Assembly: GCF_902497555.1 (NCBI RefSeq)
Contig: NZ_CABVGP010000001.1
Coordinates: 4,010,501 to 4,074,500, forward strand
Reading direction: 5' to 3'
Source: Amycolatopsis camponoti
GTDB taxonomy: Bacteria; Actinomycetota; Actinomycetes; Mycobacteriales; Pseudonocardiaceae
Length of the DNA: 64,000 bases
Part shown: positions 17,767-25,284 of the stretch, in pieces
How positions within the stretch are numbered: the first letter of the stretch is position 1
How the letters are laid out: every line of letters starts with the position of its first letter
Notes under the pieces: generated by a model
Database searches by the model: none
Told to the model about the DNA's origin: nothing
The model's input: only the letters and a program-made list of their open reading frames with translations
Position numbers and translations under genes: made by a program

Positions 17767-18837
17767 CTACCTCCGTCCACCGGCCAGCGCGCCGTTCCCC
17801 CGGTGCGCCGGGGCGGCCGTGCTGTGGCGGACCACCAGGCTCGTCGCCAGCTCCAGCCGGTGGCTCTCCGGGTGCGTCCCCCGGGCCAGCGAAATCGCCA
17901 ACCGCGCCCCCGCGGCCGCCATCTCCTGCAGGGGCTGCCGGATCGTGGTCAGCTCCGGGGTCAGCCAGCGGGCCACCGGCAGGTCGTCGAAGCCGATCAC
18001 GCTCAGGTCGTCCGGGATGCGCAGCCCCGCGTCGCGCGCGGCCTCGTACACCCCCAGGGCCTGCAAGTCGCTGCCCGCGAACACCGCCGTCGGGCGGTCC
18101 GGGAGGGTCAGCAATGACGCCAGCTCGCGATAACCCGACCGGACGTGGAAGTCGCCGCGGCGGACCAGCGCCGGGTCGAAGGCCAGGCCGGCCGTCTCCA
18201 GCGCCGTGCGGTAGCCGTCGATCCGGGCGCGGCTGCACAGCACCCCGTCCGGCCCGCCGATCATCGCGATCCGGCGGTGCCCCAGCTCCACCAGGTGCCG
18301 GGTGGCGGTCAGCCCGCCCTGCCAGTTCGTGGCCCCGATCGAGGGCGTCTCCGGACCCGGTGCGCCGGCCGGGTCGACCACGACGAGCGGGATGTCGCGG
18401 GCCCGCAGCTTCGCCAGCTGCCCGCCGGTGAAGTCCGAACACACCGAAACGATGCCGACCGGCCGCCGCGCCAGCACGCTTTCCAGCCAGCTCTGCCCGG
18501 GCGTGTGCCGGCCGGACGATTCCGCGAGCACGACCGCCATTCCGTTTTCGCGGGCGACGCACTCGACCCCGCGGATGATTTCGAGCGCCCACGTGCTTTC
18601 GAGTTCGTGGAACATCAGTTCCAGCAGTCGCGAACGGCGGGACCGTTCGTCGGCGCGACGGCGGTAACCGTATTTCCCGATGACCGCTTCCACTCGGGCG
18701 CGGGTGCTTTCCGCGACGTCGGGGCGGCCGTTGAGCACTTTCGAAACAGTCGGAACGGAAACCCCGGTCTCGGCGGCGATCCGGGCGATGGTGATCCGGG
18801 ACGTGAGGGGCTCGGGATCATCGGACGTCGTTGTCAT
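17767..18837 (-). CDS. LacI-family regulator beside the xylanase (356 aa)
   Basis: The DNA-binding domain is ITIARIAAETGVSVPTVSKVLNGRPDVAEST, followed by a sugar-sensing domain (HRRIAMIGGPDGVLCSRARIDGY, PTAVFAGSDLQALGVYEAA, LSVIGFDDLPVARWLTPELTTI). It is divergent from the GH10 xylanase with 69 bases between start codons and palindromes in the gap, so it most likely represses the xylanase and itself. No Shine-Dalgarno is seen; a -10-like TAGAAT lies seven bases upstream of the ATG, which suggests a leaderless mRNA. It differs clearly from the other LacI at 10492-11520. Confidence 0.9.
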   Translation of the reverse strand: MTTTSDDPEPLTSRITIARIAAETGVSVPTVSKVLNGRPDVAESTRARVEAVIGKYGYRRRADERSRRSRLLELMFHELESTWALEIIRGVECVARENGMAVVLAESSGRHTPGQSWLESVLARRPVGIVSVCSDFTGGQLAKLRARDIPLVVVDPAGAPGPETPSIGATNWQGGLTATRHLVELGHRRIAMIGGPDGVLCSRARIDGYRTALETAGLAFDPALVRRGDFHVRSGYRELASLLTLPDRPTAVFAGSDLQALGVYEAARDAGLRIPDDLSVIGFDDLPVARWLTPELTTIRQPLQEMAAAGARLAISLARGTHPESHRLELATSLVVRHSTAAPAHRGNGALAGGRR

Positions 18838-18844
18838 GAAGGAG

Positions 18845-18850
18845 ATTCTA
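18845..18850 (-). promoter_or_regulatory. -10 element of the leaderless lacI gene
   Basis: Minus-strand TAGAAT ends eight bases before the ATG at 18837, placing transcription start at or within a base or two of the start codon. Confidence 0.5.
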
Positions 18851-18858
18851 GGTCATCG

Positions 18859-18869
18859 AAACCCGGTTT
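18859..18869. promoter_or_regulatory. Candidate operator 1, lacI-xylanase gap
   Basis: AAACCCGGTTT, five-base arms around a central C, lying upstream of the lacI -10 within the presumed promoter spacer. It overlaps a plus-strand TTGACA (18868-18873). Confidence 0.45.
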
Positions 18870-18878
18870 GACACACCT

Positions 18879-18889
18879 CGAAACTTTCG
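18879..18889. promoter_or_regulatory. Candidate operator 2 (xylanase-type box CGAAACTTTCG)
   Basis: Perfect five-base arms CGAAA / TTTCG around one base, 17 bases upstream of the xylanase ATG. Boxes of the GAAA-TTTC type have been reported upstream of actinomycete xylanase genes, which supports a role in xylan-dependent control. Confidence 0.6.
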
Positions 18890-18906
18890 GAAAACGGAGG
18901 AAAGAG

Positions 18907-19923
18907 ATGCTGCGAAGTATTCCTATTAAACGCGCCCTGCTGGCGGCCGCGGTCGTCACGGGCATTGCCGTGTGGCAGGCGCCGGCGGCTTCCGCGGCCG
19001 TTCCGCTGAAAGACATCACCCATCGCTACGTCGGCAGTGCGGTGGCGGCGTCCTACTTGGCGGACGAAGCCGATTACCGGGCCGTTCTCACCCGGGAATT
19101 CGACAACGTGACGCCCGAGAACGAGATGAAATGGGGCACGGTCGAAGCCGTTCGCGGCCAGTACGACTGGTCGGGCGCCGACGCGATCGTCCGGTACGCG
19201 CAAACGCACCACAAGACCGTCCGCGGTCACACGCTGGTCTGGCACTCCCAGCTGCCGGACTGGGTGGCCGCGCTGCCGGCCGCCGAGCTGCGGCGCGTCC
19301 TGCGCGACCACATCACCACGGAAGTCAAGCGGTACAAGGGAAAGATCCGCGCCTGGGACGTCGTCAACGAGCTGTTCAACGAGGACGGTACGCGCCGCGA
19401 CACCGTCTTCCGGCAGAAGCTCGGCGACGGCTTCGTCGCCGACGTCTTCCGCTGGGCGCACGCGGCCGACCCGTCCGCGACGCTGTACATCAACGACTAC
19501 AACATCGAAGGCCGCAACCCGAAGAGCGACGCGGTGTACGACCTGGTGAAGACCCTCAAGCGGCAGGGCGTCCCGATCGGCGGCGTCGGGGTCCAGGCGC
19601 ACCTGTCGATCCAGTACGGCTTCCCGGGGGAGTACCGCGAGAACCTGGCCCGGCTGACGAAGCTCGGCGTGGACGTCGCGATCACCGAAGCCGACGTCCG
19701 GATCCCGACCCCGCCCGACGCGGCGAAGCTCGACACGCAGGCGAGCTACTTCGACCGGTTGTGGGACGGCTGCCAGGCGGTCCGGCGCTGCGTCGAGTTC
19801 ACGACGTGGGGCTTCACGGACCGGCACTCGTGGGTCCCGGCCGTCTTCCCGGGCGAGGGCGCGGCCTGCCTGTTCGACGAGAACCTCCGGCCGAAGCCGG
19901 CGTACCTGCGCATCAACCCCTGA
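18907..19923 (+). CDS. Secreted GH10 endo-1,4-beta-xylanase (338 aa)
   Basis: A single-domain GH10 xylanase that cuts the xylan backbone outside the cell. A Sec signal peptide ends at APAASA (residue 30). Acid/base Glu155 is in WDVVNELFNED and nucleophile Glu261 in VAITEADVRIP; substrate-binding NVTPENEMKW and GHTLVWHSQLPDW are intact. No carbohydrate-binding module follows, as the gene stops right after the barrel (YLRINP). CGGAGGAAAG precedes the ATG. Its 3' end overlaps the convergent deacetylase by 11 bases. Confidence 0.94.
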   Translation: MLRSIPIKRALLAAAVVTGIAVWQAPAASAAVPLKDITHRYVGSAVAASYLADEADYRAVLTREFDNVTPENEMKWGTVEAVRGQYDWSGADAIVRYAQTHHKTVRGHTLVWHSQLPDWVAALPAAELRRVLRDHITTEVKRYKGKIRAWDVVNELFNEDGTRRDTVFRQKLGDGFVADVFRWAHAADPSATLYINDYNIEGRNPKSDAVYDLVKTLKRQGVPIGGVGVQAHLSIQYGFPGEYRENLARLTKLGVDVAITEADVRIPTPPDAAKLDTQASYFDRLWDGCQAVRRCVEFTTWGFTDRHSWVPAVFPGEGAACLFDENLRPKPAYLRINP

Positions 19924-20455
19924 TCGGGACCGGGCGCAGGCCGCGGGCGGCGAGGGCCGCGAGGATCCGGGGTACCGCTTCGACCGTCGCCGGGCGGCCT
20001 TCGTGCATCAGGACGACGCCGCCCGGCTCGGCTCGCGACGCCGCGGCCTCGACCTCGTCCGCCGGGGCGCCCGCCCAGTCTCGGGTGTCGACCGTCCACA
20101 GCACCTCGGTGAGCTCGTGCTCGGCGGCGGTCGTCCGGACGGCATCGTCCGTGTCGCCGTAGGGCGGCCGGAACAGCGCCGGGCGCAGTCCGGTCAGCGT
20201 GACCAGGAGGTCCTGCGTCCGCCGGATCTCCTGGTCACGGGCGTCGGCGGACAGCCCGGTGAGGTGTGGGTGCGTCCAGGTGTGGTTGCCGATCGTGTGC
20301 CCCGCCGCGGCGATCGCCCGGACCAGGTCCGGGTGCGCCGCGGCGTGCTCGCCCCACAGGAAGAACGTGGCCCGCACCCCGCCGAGCGCGGCCAGCAGCG
20401 CCGGCGTCGTCGAGGGGTACGGGCCGTCGTCGAAGGTCAGCGCCACGGTGTCCAT
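19913..20455 (-). CDS. Polysaccharide deacetylase (CE4/NodB fold, 180 aa, no signal peptide)
   Basis: The NodB domain is complete: TFDDGPYPS gives the catalytic Asp and metal Asp, NHTWTHPHL the two His ligands, and RPPYGD motif 3; LWTVDTRDW and LMHEG complete motifs 4-5. CE4 enzymes deacetylate xylan, chitin or peptidoglycan. Its place beside a xylanase suggests acetylxylan, but no signal peptide is visible with the ATG at 20455 or with further upstream starts, so a cytosolic substrate such as an imported acetylated oligosaccharide is possible. Confidence 0.82.
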   Translation of the reverse strand: MDTVALTFDDGPYPSTTPALLAALGGVRATFFLWGEHAAAHPDLVRAIAAAGHTIGNHTWTHPHLTGLSADARDQEIRRTQDLLVTLTGLRPALFRPPYGDTDDAVRTTAAEHELTEVLWTVDTRDWAGAPADEVEAAASRAEPGGVVLMHEGRPATVEAVPRILAALAARGLRPVPIRG

Positions 20456-20511
20456 CCGGCGACGGTCACCCGGTACGGCCGCGGGGGGCAAGGACTTTCG
20501 GCGTGCTTTCG

Positions 20512-21444
20512 TCAGCGGGCCAGCGCGGCCAGCCGCTTGGCGGTCGGCCACCGGACGTTCCACGCCCAGCCGAGCTTCTCGAACGCCCAGATCACCCGGG
20601 CCGAGATGTCGATCTGCCCGCGCTGGGCGCCGTGGCGGGCCGACGTCGGGTCCGCGTGGTGGGTGTTGTGCCAGGACTCGCCCATCGACAGGATCGCCAG
20701 CGGCCAGAAGTTCGCCGAGCGGTCGCGGCTGGCGAACGGGCGCTCGCCGATCATGTGGCAGATCGAGTTCACCGACCACGTGACGTGGTGCTGGAACGAG
20801 ATGCGGGCCAGGCCGGCCCAGAGGAACGCGGTGAGCGCACCCCACCACGACAGGGTGATCAGCCCGCCGAGCAGGGGCGGCAGCAGCAGGCTCAGCACGA
20901 CCCACAGCGGGAAGAGGCGGTCGACGACGCGCATGTCGCGGTCGCGCTCCAGGTCGGGGGCGAAGCGGTCGACGTTGGTCTTGTCACGTCCGAAGAGCCA
21001 GCCCATGTGGGCGTGCCAGAAGCCGCGGGCGAGCGCGACCGGCGACGTACCGAACAGCCACGGCGAGTGCGGGTCGCCCTCGCGGTCGGAGAACGCGTGG
21101 TGACGGCGGTGGTCGGCGACCCAGCCGATCACCGGGCCCTGCGCCGCGAGGCCGCCGGCGATGGCCAGGGCGATCCGCAGCGCCCGCTTCGCGCGGAACG
21201 CGCCGTGGGTGAAGTAGCGGTGGTAGCCGACGGTGATGCCGAGCGTCGACACCACGAAGAACGCGCCGCCGATGGTGAGGTCGAGCCAGCTGACGCCCCA
21301 GCCCCAGAACACCGGGACGGCCGCGGCGAGCGCGAGGAAGGGGACCAGCAGGAACGTGCGGATGGTGATCAGCTCGGCCACGGTTTGGCGGCCGGAGAGC
21401 ACGGGTTTGGGGACGGAAGGTCGAGCCTTCACGGAGGCTGTCAT
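20512..21444 (-). CDS. Membrane acyl-CoA/acyl-lipid Delta9-type desaturase
   Basis: A di-iron membrane desaturase with the three histidine boxes HRYFTH, HRRHH and HNTHH and four hydrophobic helices in two pairs (FLLVPFLALAAAVPVFWGWG; LTIGGAFFVVSTLGI; FPLWVVLSLLLPPLLGGLI). It introduces a double bond, probably at C9, giving oleate or palmitoleate. The ATG at 21444 is preferred to a TTG two codons upstream. It lies two genes from a methyltransferase/reductase pair that needs exactly such an unsaturated chain. It is also useful for cold adaptation, and a cold-shock gene is next door. Confidence 0.9.
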   Translation of the reverse strand: MTASVKARPSVPKPVLSGRQTVAELITIRTFLLVPFLALAAAVPVFWGWGVSWLDLTIGGAFFVVSTLGITVGYHRYFTHGAFRAKRALRIALAIAGGLAAQGPVIGWVADHRRHHAFSDREGDPHSPWLFGTSPVALARGFWHAHMGWLFGRDKTNVDRFAPDLERDRDMRVVDRLFPLWVVLSLLLPPLLGGLITLSWWGALTAFLWAGLARISFQHHVTWSVNSICHMIGERPFASRDRSANFWPLAILSMGESWHNTHHADPTSARHGAQRGQIDISARVIWAFEKLGWAWNVRWPTAKRLAALAR

Positions 21445-21688
21445 GCACAACTCGTTTCGAAGTCATCGCGTGCGGAGCGGGGCTCACGCACGGGAGGCCG
21501 GGGAGCGGGAAACACCCGGCGGTCTGCGGTCTGCGGTGGGGGCCGGCACGTCGCCGCTCCTGTCGGCGATCGGCCTCGGGTGGCCTGGGTCGGGAGTGGG
21601 ACCGGCGGGACACCGGCACTCGAAAAAGCTCTCGACCCCGCCTACGTTACCGGACCGTTGTGAATCCGCAGTGTGGCCGCGCACGAGA

Positions 21689-21720
21689 AAGGCCCCCGCC
21701 CCGGTGGGGGCGAGGGCCTT
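21689..21720 (-). terminator. Rho-independent terminator of the cold-shock gene
   Basis: Inverted repeat AAGGCCCCCGCCCC / GGGGCGAGGGCCTT with one mismatch and a short loop, followed on the minus strand by TTTCT. It separates cspA from the desaturase. Confidence 0.8.
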
Positions 21721-21736
21721 CAGGATGCCTCGTGGC

Positions 21737-21940
21737 TCAGATGACGCTGACGCGCTGGGCCTGCGGGCCCTTCTGGCCCTGGCCGATTTCGAACTCCACG
21801 CGCTGACCCTCGTCGAGCGACTTGAAGCCGCTGCCCTGGATCTCGGAGTAGTGGACGAACACGTCCGGACCCCCGCCGTCCTGCGCGATGAAGCCGAAGC
21901 CCTTTTCGCCGTTGAACCACTTGACACTGCCCTGAGCCAT
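21737..21940 (-). CDS. cspA: Cold-shock protein, CspA family (67 aa)
   Basis: A single S1-like cold-shock domain: [20 protein letters not shown] with RNP1 KGFGFI and RNP2 VFVHYSEI, the usual 67-residue actinobacterial form. It binds single-stranded RNA/DNA as an RNA chaperone. The second ATG (21940) matches the family start MAQG; the ATG two codons upstream (MGMAQG) is also possible. The upstream AT-rich AAAAAAGAGTAGG serves as leader and ribosome site. It has its own terminator, so it is a monocistronic unit. The symbol is by family resemblance only. Confidence 0.95.
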   Translation of the reverse strand: MAQGSVKWFNGEKGFGFIAQDGGGPDVFVHYSEIQGSGFKSLDEGQRVEFEIGQGQKGPQAQRVSVI

Positions 21941-22041
21941 ACCCATACCTACTCTTTTTTAGTGAGCCTGGACGTCCCGTTCGGACGCCCGGTCTCGGGA
22001 CCATCCTCCCATTGCCGGTCCCGACTGGCCAGCCCCGGTGG

Positions 22042-23307
22042 TCAAATTCCCCAATCGGGGCGCAGCGGCATCCCCATCCCGCCCTCGCGGTCGGTCCGCA
22101 CCCCGAGGATCTGGTGCAGTTCGATCTCGCGGCGTTCGAACGCCAGCCGGCAGGCCGCGAGGTAGAGCGCCCACACCCGGCTGCGCCCGGCACCGGCCTC
22201 GGAGACCGCCTCGTCCCAGTGCTCGTCGAGGTTCGCGCACCACCCGGCCAGCGTCAGCGCGTAGTGCTCGCGGAGGTTCTCCGAGTGACGAACCTCCAGG
22301 CCGGCGTCGTGCATGGCCGTGACGAGCTCACCGGGCGCCTCGAGCTCGCCGTCCGGGAAGACGTAGCGGTCGATGAACCCGCGCGACCGGTGGGCGACGC
22401 TGGTGTCGGGGTTGGTGATGCAGTGGTTGAGCAGACGCCCGTGCGGCTTGAGCTTCTCCGCGAGGAACCGGAAGTAGCCGGGCACGTTGCGGGCGCCGAT
22501 GTGCTCGGTCAGGCCGATCGACGAAATCGCGTCGAACCCGGTTTCGGTGACGTCCCGGTAGTCGAGATGGCGGATCTCGGCGCGGTCGGCCAAGCCGAGG
22601 GAGACGATGTTCTTCTGCGCCCACTGGGCCTGCTCGCGCGAGAGCGTGACGCCCAGCGCCTCGACGCCGTAGTGCCGGACGGCGTGCGCGACCATCCCGC
22701 CCCAGCCGCAGCCGACGTCGAGCAGCTTCATCCCCGGCTGGAGGCCGAGCTTGCGGCAGACCAGGTCGAACTTGTGCTCCTGCGCCTCCTCCAGCGAGGC
22801 GCCGGCCTGGGGGAACACCGCGCACGTGTAGGCCATCGACGGGCCGAGGACCAGCTCGTAGAACCGGTTGGACACGTCGTAGTGGCTGGCGATGGCCTCG
22901 CTGTCGCGGCCCTTCGAGTGCCGCAGCGCGGTCATCCCGCGCCGGATCCGGCTGGGGTGCTCCTCGGCGGGCGGCTTGACGACCCGCAGGTGGCGGGCAC
23001 CGAGCTTGCGCAGCAGCCACAGCCGGTCGGCCGGGGTGAGCTGGTCGACCTGGGCCGACAGCGCGTGCAGCGCGGTGTAGAGGTCGCCGGTGACGTCGAG
23101 CGCGCCGGCGACGTACGCGCGGGCGAGACCGAGGTCGCCGGGGGACGACATCAGGTAGTCCAGGGCCAGCGGGGAGCGCACCTGGATCGAGACCGGCGCG
23201 TCGGCCGGGCCGCTGCTGCTGCCGTCGTAGGCGGTGATCGACACGGTCGCGCGGGGGCCGAGCAGGCGCTCGAAGACCTCGCCGACCGGGGTGCTTGCCT
23301 GGGTCAC
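22042..23307 (-). CDS. SAM-dependent fatty acid methyltransferase, cyclopropane-synthase family (TmsB/UfaA1-like, 421 aa)
   Basis: The C-terminal half is a CFA-synthase methyltransferase: LLDVGCGWGGM is SAM motif I, with SHYDVSNRFYELVLGPSMAYTCAVF and SSIGLTEHIGARNVPGYF typical of the family. The product can be a cyclopropane or, in the actinobacterial TmsB/UfaA1 branch, a 10-methylene chain. The upstream FAD oxidoreductase, whose stop is 11 bases before this start, is the known partner that reduces the methylene group, so I favour 10-methyl fatty acid (tuberculostearate-type) synthesis. GTG at 23307 with AAAGGAA upstream fits better than the ATG at 23337. Confidence 0.88.
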   Translation of the reverse strand: MTQASTPVGEVFERLLGPRATVSITAYDGSSSGPADAPVSIQVRSPLALDYLMSSPGDLGLARAYVAGALDVTGDLYTALHALSAQVDQLTPADRLWLLRKLGARHLRVVKPPAEEHPSRIRRGMTALRHSKGRDSEAIASHYDVSNRFYELVLGPSMAYTCAVFPQAGASLEEAQEHKFDLVCRKLGLQPGMKLLDVGCGWGGMVAHAVRHYGVEALGVTLSREQAQWAQKNIVSLGLADRAEIRHLDYRDVTETGFDAISSIGLTEHIGARNVPGYFRFLAEKLKPHGRLLNHCITNPDTSVAHRSRGFIDRYVFPDGELEAPGELVTAMHDAGLEVRHSENLREHYALTLAGWCANLDEHWDEAVSEAGAGRSRVWALYLAACRLAFERREIELHQILGVRTDREGGMGMPLRPDWGI

Positions 23308-23318
23308 GTTCGTTCCTT

Positions 23319-24710
23319 TCACCGGCGGCGGACACATTTCTCGTAGAGGCCGAGCAGGCGCTCGCCCGGGTCGTAGGTCCGCTTGAGCTCCCGGTAGGCG
23401 TCGCCGTTGTAGAGCCGCCAGAACTCGTCTTCGGAGTAGAAGCTGTCCGAATAGAGCGACTTGTGCCCGCCCAGCCGGGTGACCTCGGCTTCGATCATCC
23501 GGTTGTGCACGCCGTCACGCTCGCCCGGGTCGAGCGGCACGGCCGACCAGAACCCGAAGTTGACGTAGAGCGCTTCGGGGTCCAGCTCGTAGAGCGGCCA
23601 CCGCACGCCACCGGGACGCTGCCGCAGCGGGCAAACCCAGACCGGGCTGATCGGGATCTCGCGTTCGAAGAACTCGAGGAACTCCGCGGCGCGGCTGACC
23701 GGTACCTCGATGTCCTGCACGATCGTCTCTTCCGGCGGCATGCGCCGGAGCTTGAGCAGCCGCTGCGCGATCTTGAACCGGCGGTCGAGCGCCACGGCCT
23801 TCCAGTAGACGGAGGACCGCAGGAACCGGCGGCCGAGCAGCAGCCGCGGGAGCCGGTGCTGGACGCCGAACGCGCGGGAGCACCAGAACCAGTCGGTGTC
23901 CCAGCGCCAGAGGTAGTCGCGGACGGTGAGGTGGTCGGTCTCCCGGGCCTGGATCGAGCGGTAGTAGATGTCGAGCCAGGTGTAGTCGCTGGTCGCGGGC
24001 GCCGTCTCGGTGAACGTGGCCAGGGTCAGGTACAGCTCGCCGGGACCGAACACCGTGCCGTCGACGAAGTCGTGCTCGCCGCTGTCGCAGGCCTCGGTGA
24101 GGGCGCGGAAGTAGGTGTCCCGGTCGTGGTAGCGGACGTGGCGCAGCTCGACGAACGGCTTGACCGGCTCGAGGACGATCTTCAGCCGCAGCGCGTAGCC
24201 GAGGGTGCCGTAGGAGTTGGGGAAGCCGCGGAAGAGGGCCGCGTGCTCGTTGTCCGGGGTGGCGACGACGATCCGGCCGTCCCCGGTGAGGATCTCCAGC
24301 TCGAGCACGGATTCGTGCGGCATGCCGTTGCGGAAGGACGAGGACTCGATGCCGAGGCCGGTGACCGCCCCGCCGAGCGTGATGGTCTTGAGCTGCGGGA
24401 CGACCAGGGGCATCAGGCCGTGCGGCAGCGTGGCGTCGACGAGCTGCTCGTAGGTGACCATCCCCTCGACGTCGGCGGTGCGCGTTCCGGGGTCGACGCG
24501 CAGTACGTGGGTGAAGCCCGAAACGTCCAGTCCCGGGTGTTTCGCGGCGGCCCGGGAACGGAAGAGGTTGGATGTCCGCTTCGCGAGCCGGACGGTGGCT
24601 TCACCGCTGATCGCGGTGAGCTGCCGCCGCAGATCGTCGACGCGGGCTTCGTGCTCGGGGAACGCCGGGCCCGGACGGGCTTCCGGCACCCCGGCCTGAT
24701 CGATGGTCAC
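23319..24710 (-). CDS. FAD-binding oxidoreductase, 10-methylene fatty acid reductase candidate (TmsA-like, 463 aa)
   Basis: Has an FAD_binding_4 (PCMH/VAO) domain in the first ~200 residues: VLRVDPGTRTADVEGMVTYEQLVDATLPHGLMPLVVPQLKTITLGG, then LGIESSSFRNGMPHESV, and ends with a long DHCR24-like domain (LWRWDTDWFWCSRAFGVQ, DIEVPVSRAAEFLEFFE). Actinobacterial homologues reduce 10-methylene-stearoyl chains with NADPH to 10-methyl-stearoyl. It is first of the two-gene unit with the methyltransferase. The GTG at 24710 has AGGATCGAG upstream. Assignment rests on family plus partner. Confidence 0.85.
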   Translation of the reverse strand: MTIDQAGVPEARPGPAFPEHEARVDDLRRQLTAISGEATVRLAKRTSNLFRSRAAAKHPGLDVSGFTHVLRVDPGTRTADVEGMVTYEQLVDATLPHGLMPLVVPQLKTITLGGAVTGLGIESSSFRNGMPHESVLELEILTGDGRIVVATPDNEHAALFRGFPNSYGTLGYALRLKIVLEPVKPFVELRHVRYHDRDTYFRALTEACDSGEHDFVDGTVFGPGELYLTLATFTETAPATSDYTWLDIYYRSIQARETDHLTVRDYLWRWDTDWFWCSRAFGVQHRLPRLLLGRRFLRSSVYWKAVALDRRFKIAQRLLKLRRMPPEETIVQDIEVPVSRAAEFLEFFEREIPISPVWVCPLRQRPGGVRWPLYELDPEALYVNFGFWSAVPLDPGERDGVHNRMIEAEVTRLGGHKSLYSDSFYSEDEFWRLYNGDAYRELKRTYDPGERLLGLYEKCVRRR

Positions 24711-24855
24711 GTCTCGATCCTGCCTCACGGCAGGGGCGGGCGCACTGTGCCGTGGGGCATGAACATCGGATCTTCGCGATTGATCGGGGCGCGGGCGGGT
24801 ATTCGAGGCTCGGACCGCGGGGATCCCGCGGCGACCTGGGGAAAGCGAGGCGGCG

Positions 24856-25269
24856 TTGAGCATTCTGATCGATTTCGAGCGCGACACGGAGTTCTCGTTC
24901 GAGCGGGGGCTGCGCGGGTACATCGCCGCGGTGGCCCGCGCGGTGGGGGTCGGGCTGGAGTCCTGCACCCTGGACGCGGGAACGCCCGCGGCGGCGTACA
25001 TCGCGCTCGACTGGCGCCTGAACCGGTTCCCCGGGCACGACCTGGCGCTGGTCTGGGACGAGGTCCACGGCTGGGCGGCGGCGATCGAGGACCGCGACGG
25101 GCCGACGGTCCTGACCCACCTCGGCGGTGCCGTGCTCCCCGAACCCCGCGCGGTGGGCCGGTTCCTCTCGGCGGTCCGCGCCGGCGACCCGGACGCCGGG
25201 ACGCCCGACGCGCCGGCGCTGCGCGAGCCGGGTGATCACGAGACGCTGCTGCGCGCGCTGGTCCGGTGA
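24856..25269 (+). CDS. DUF6292 family protein (137 aa)
   Basis: A short soluble protein beginning MSILIDFERDTEFSFERGLRGYIAAVARAVGV, with the ALVWDEVHGWAAAIED core seen in DUF6292 proteins of Pseudonocardiales. Function unknown. The start is taken as TTG at 24856 with a GAGG upstream; the frame is open further upstream, but codons there do not look coding. It ends 15 bases before the S9 peptidase, and the two may be co-transcribed. Confidence 0.72.
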   Translation: MSILIDFERDTEFSFERGLRGYIAAVARAVGVGLESCTLDAGTPAAAYIALDWRLNRFPGHDLALVWDEVHGWAAAIEDRDGPTVLTHLGGAVLPEPRAVGRFLSAVRAGDPDAGTPDAPALREPGDHETLLRALVR

Positions 25270-25284
25270 CGGCAGACTGGCCCC

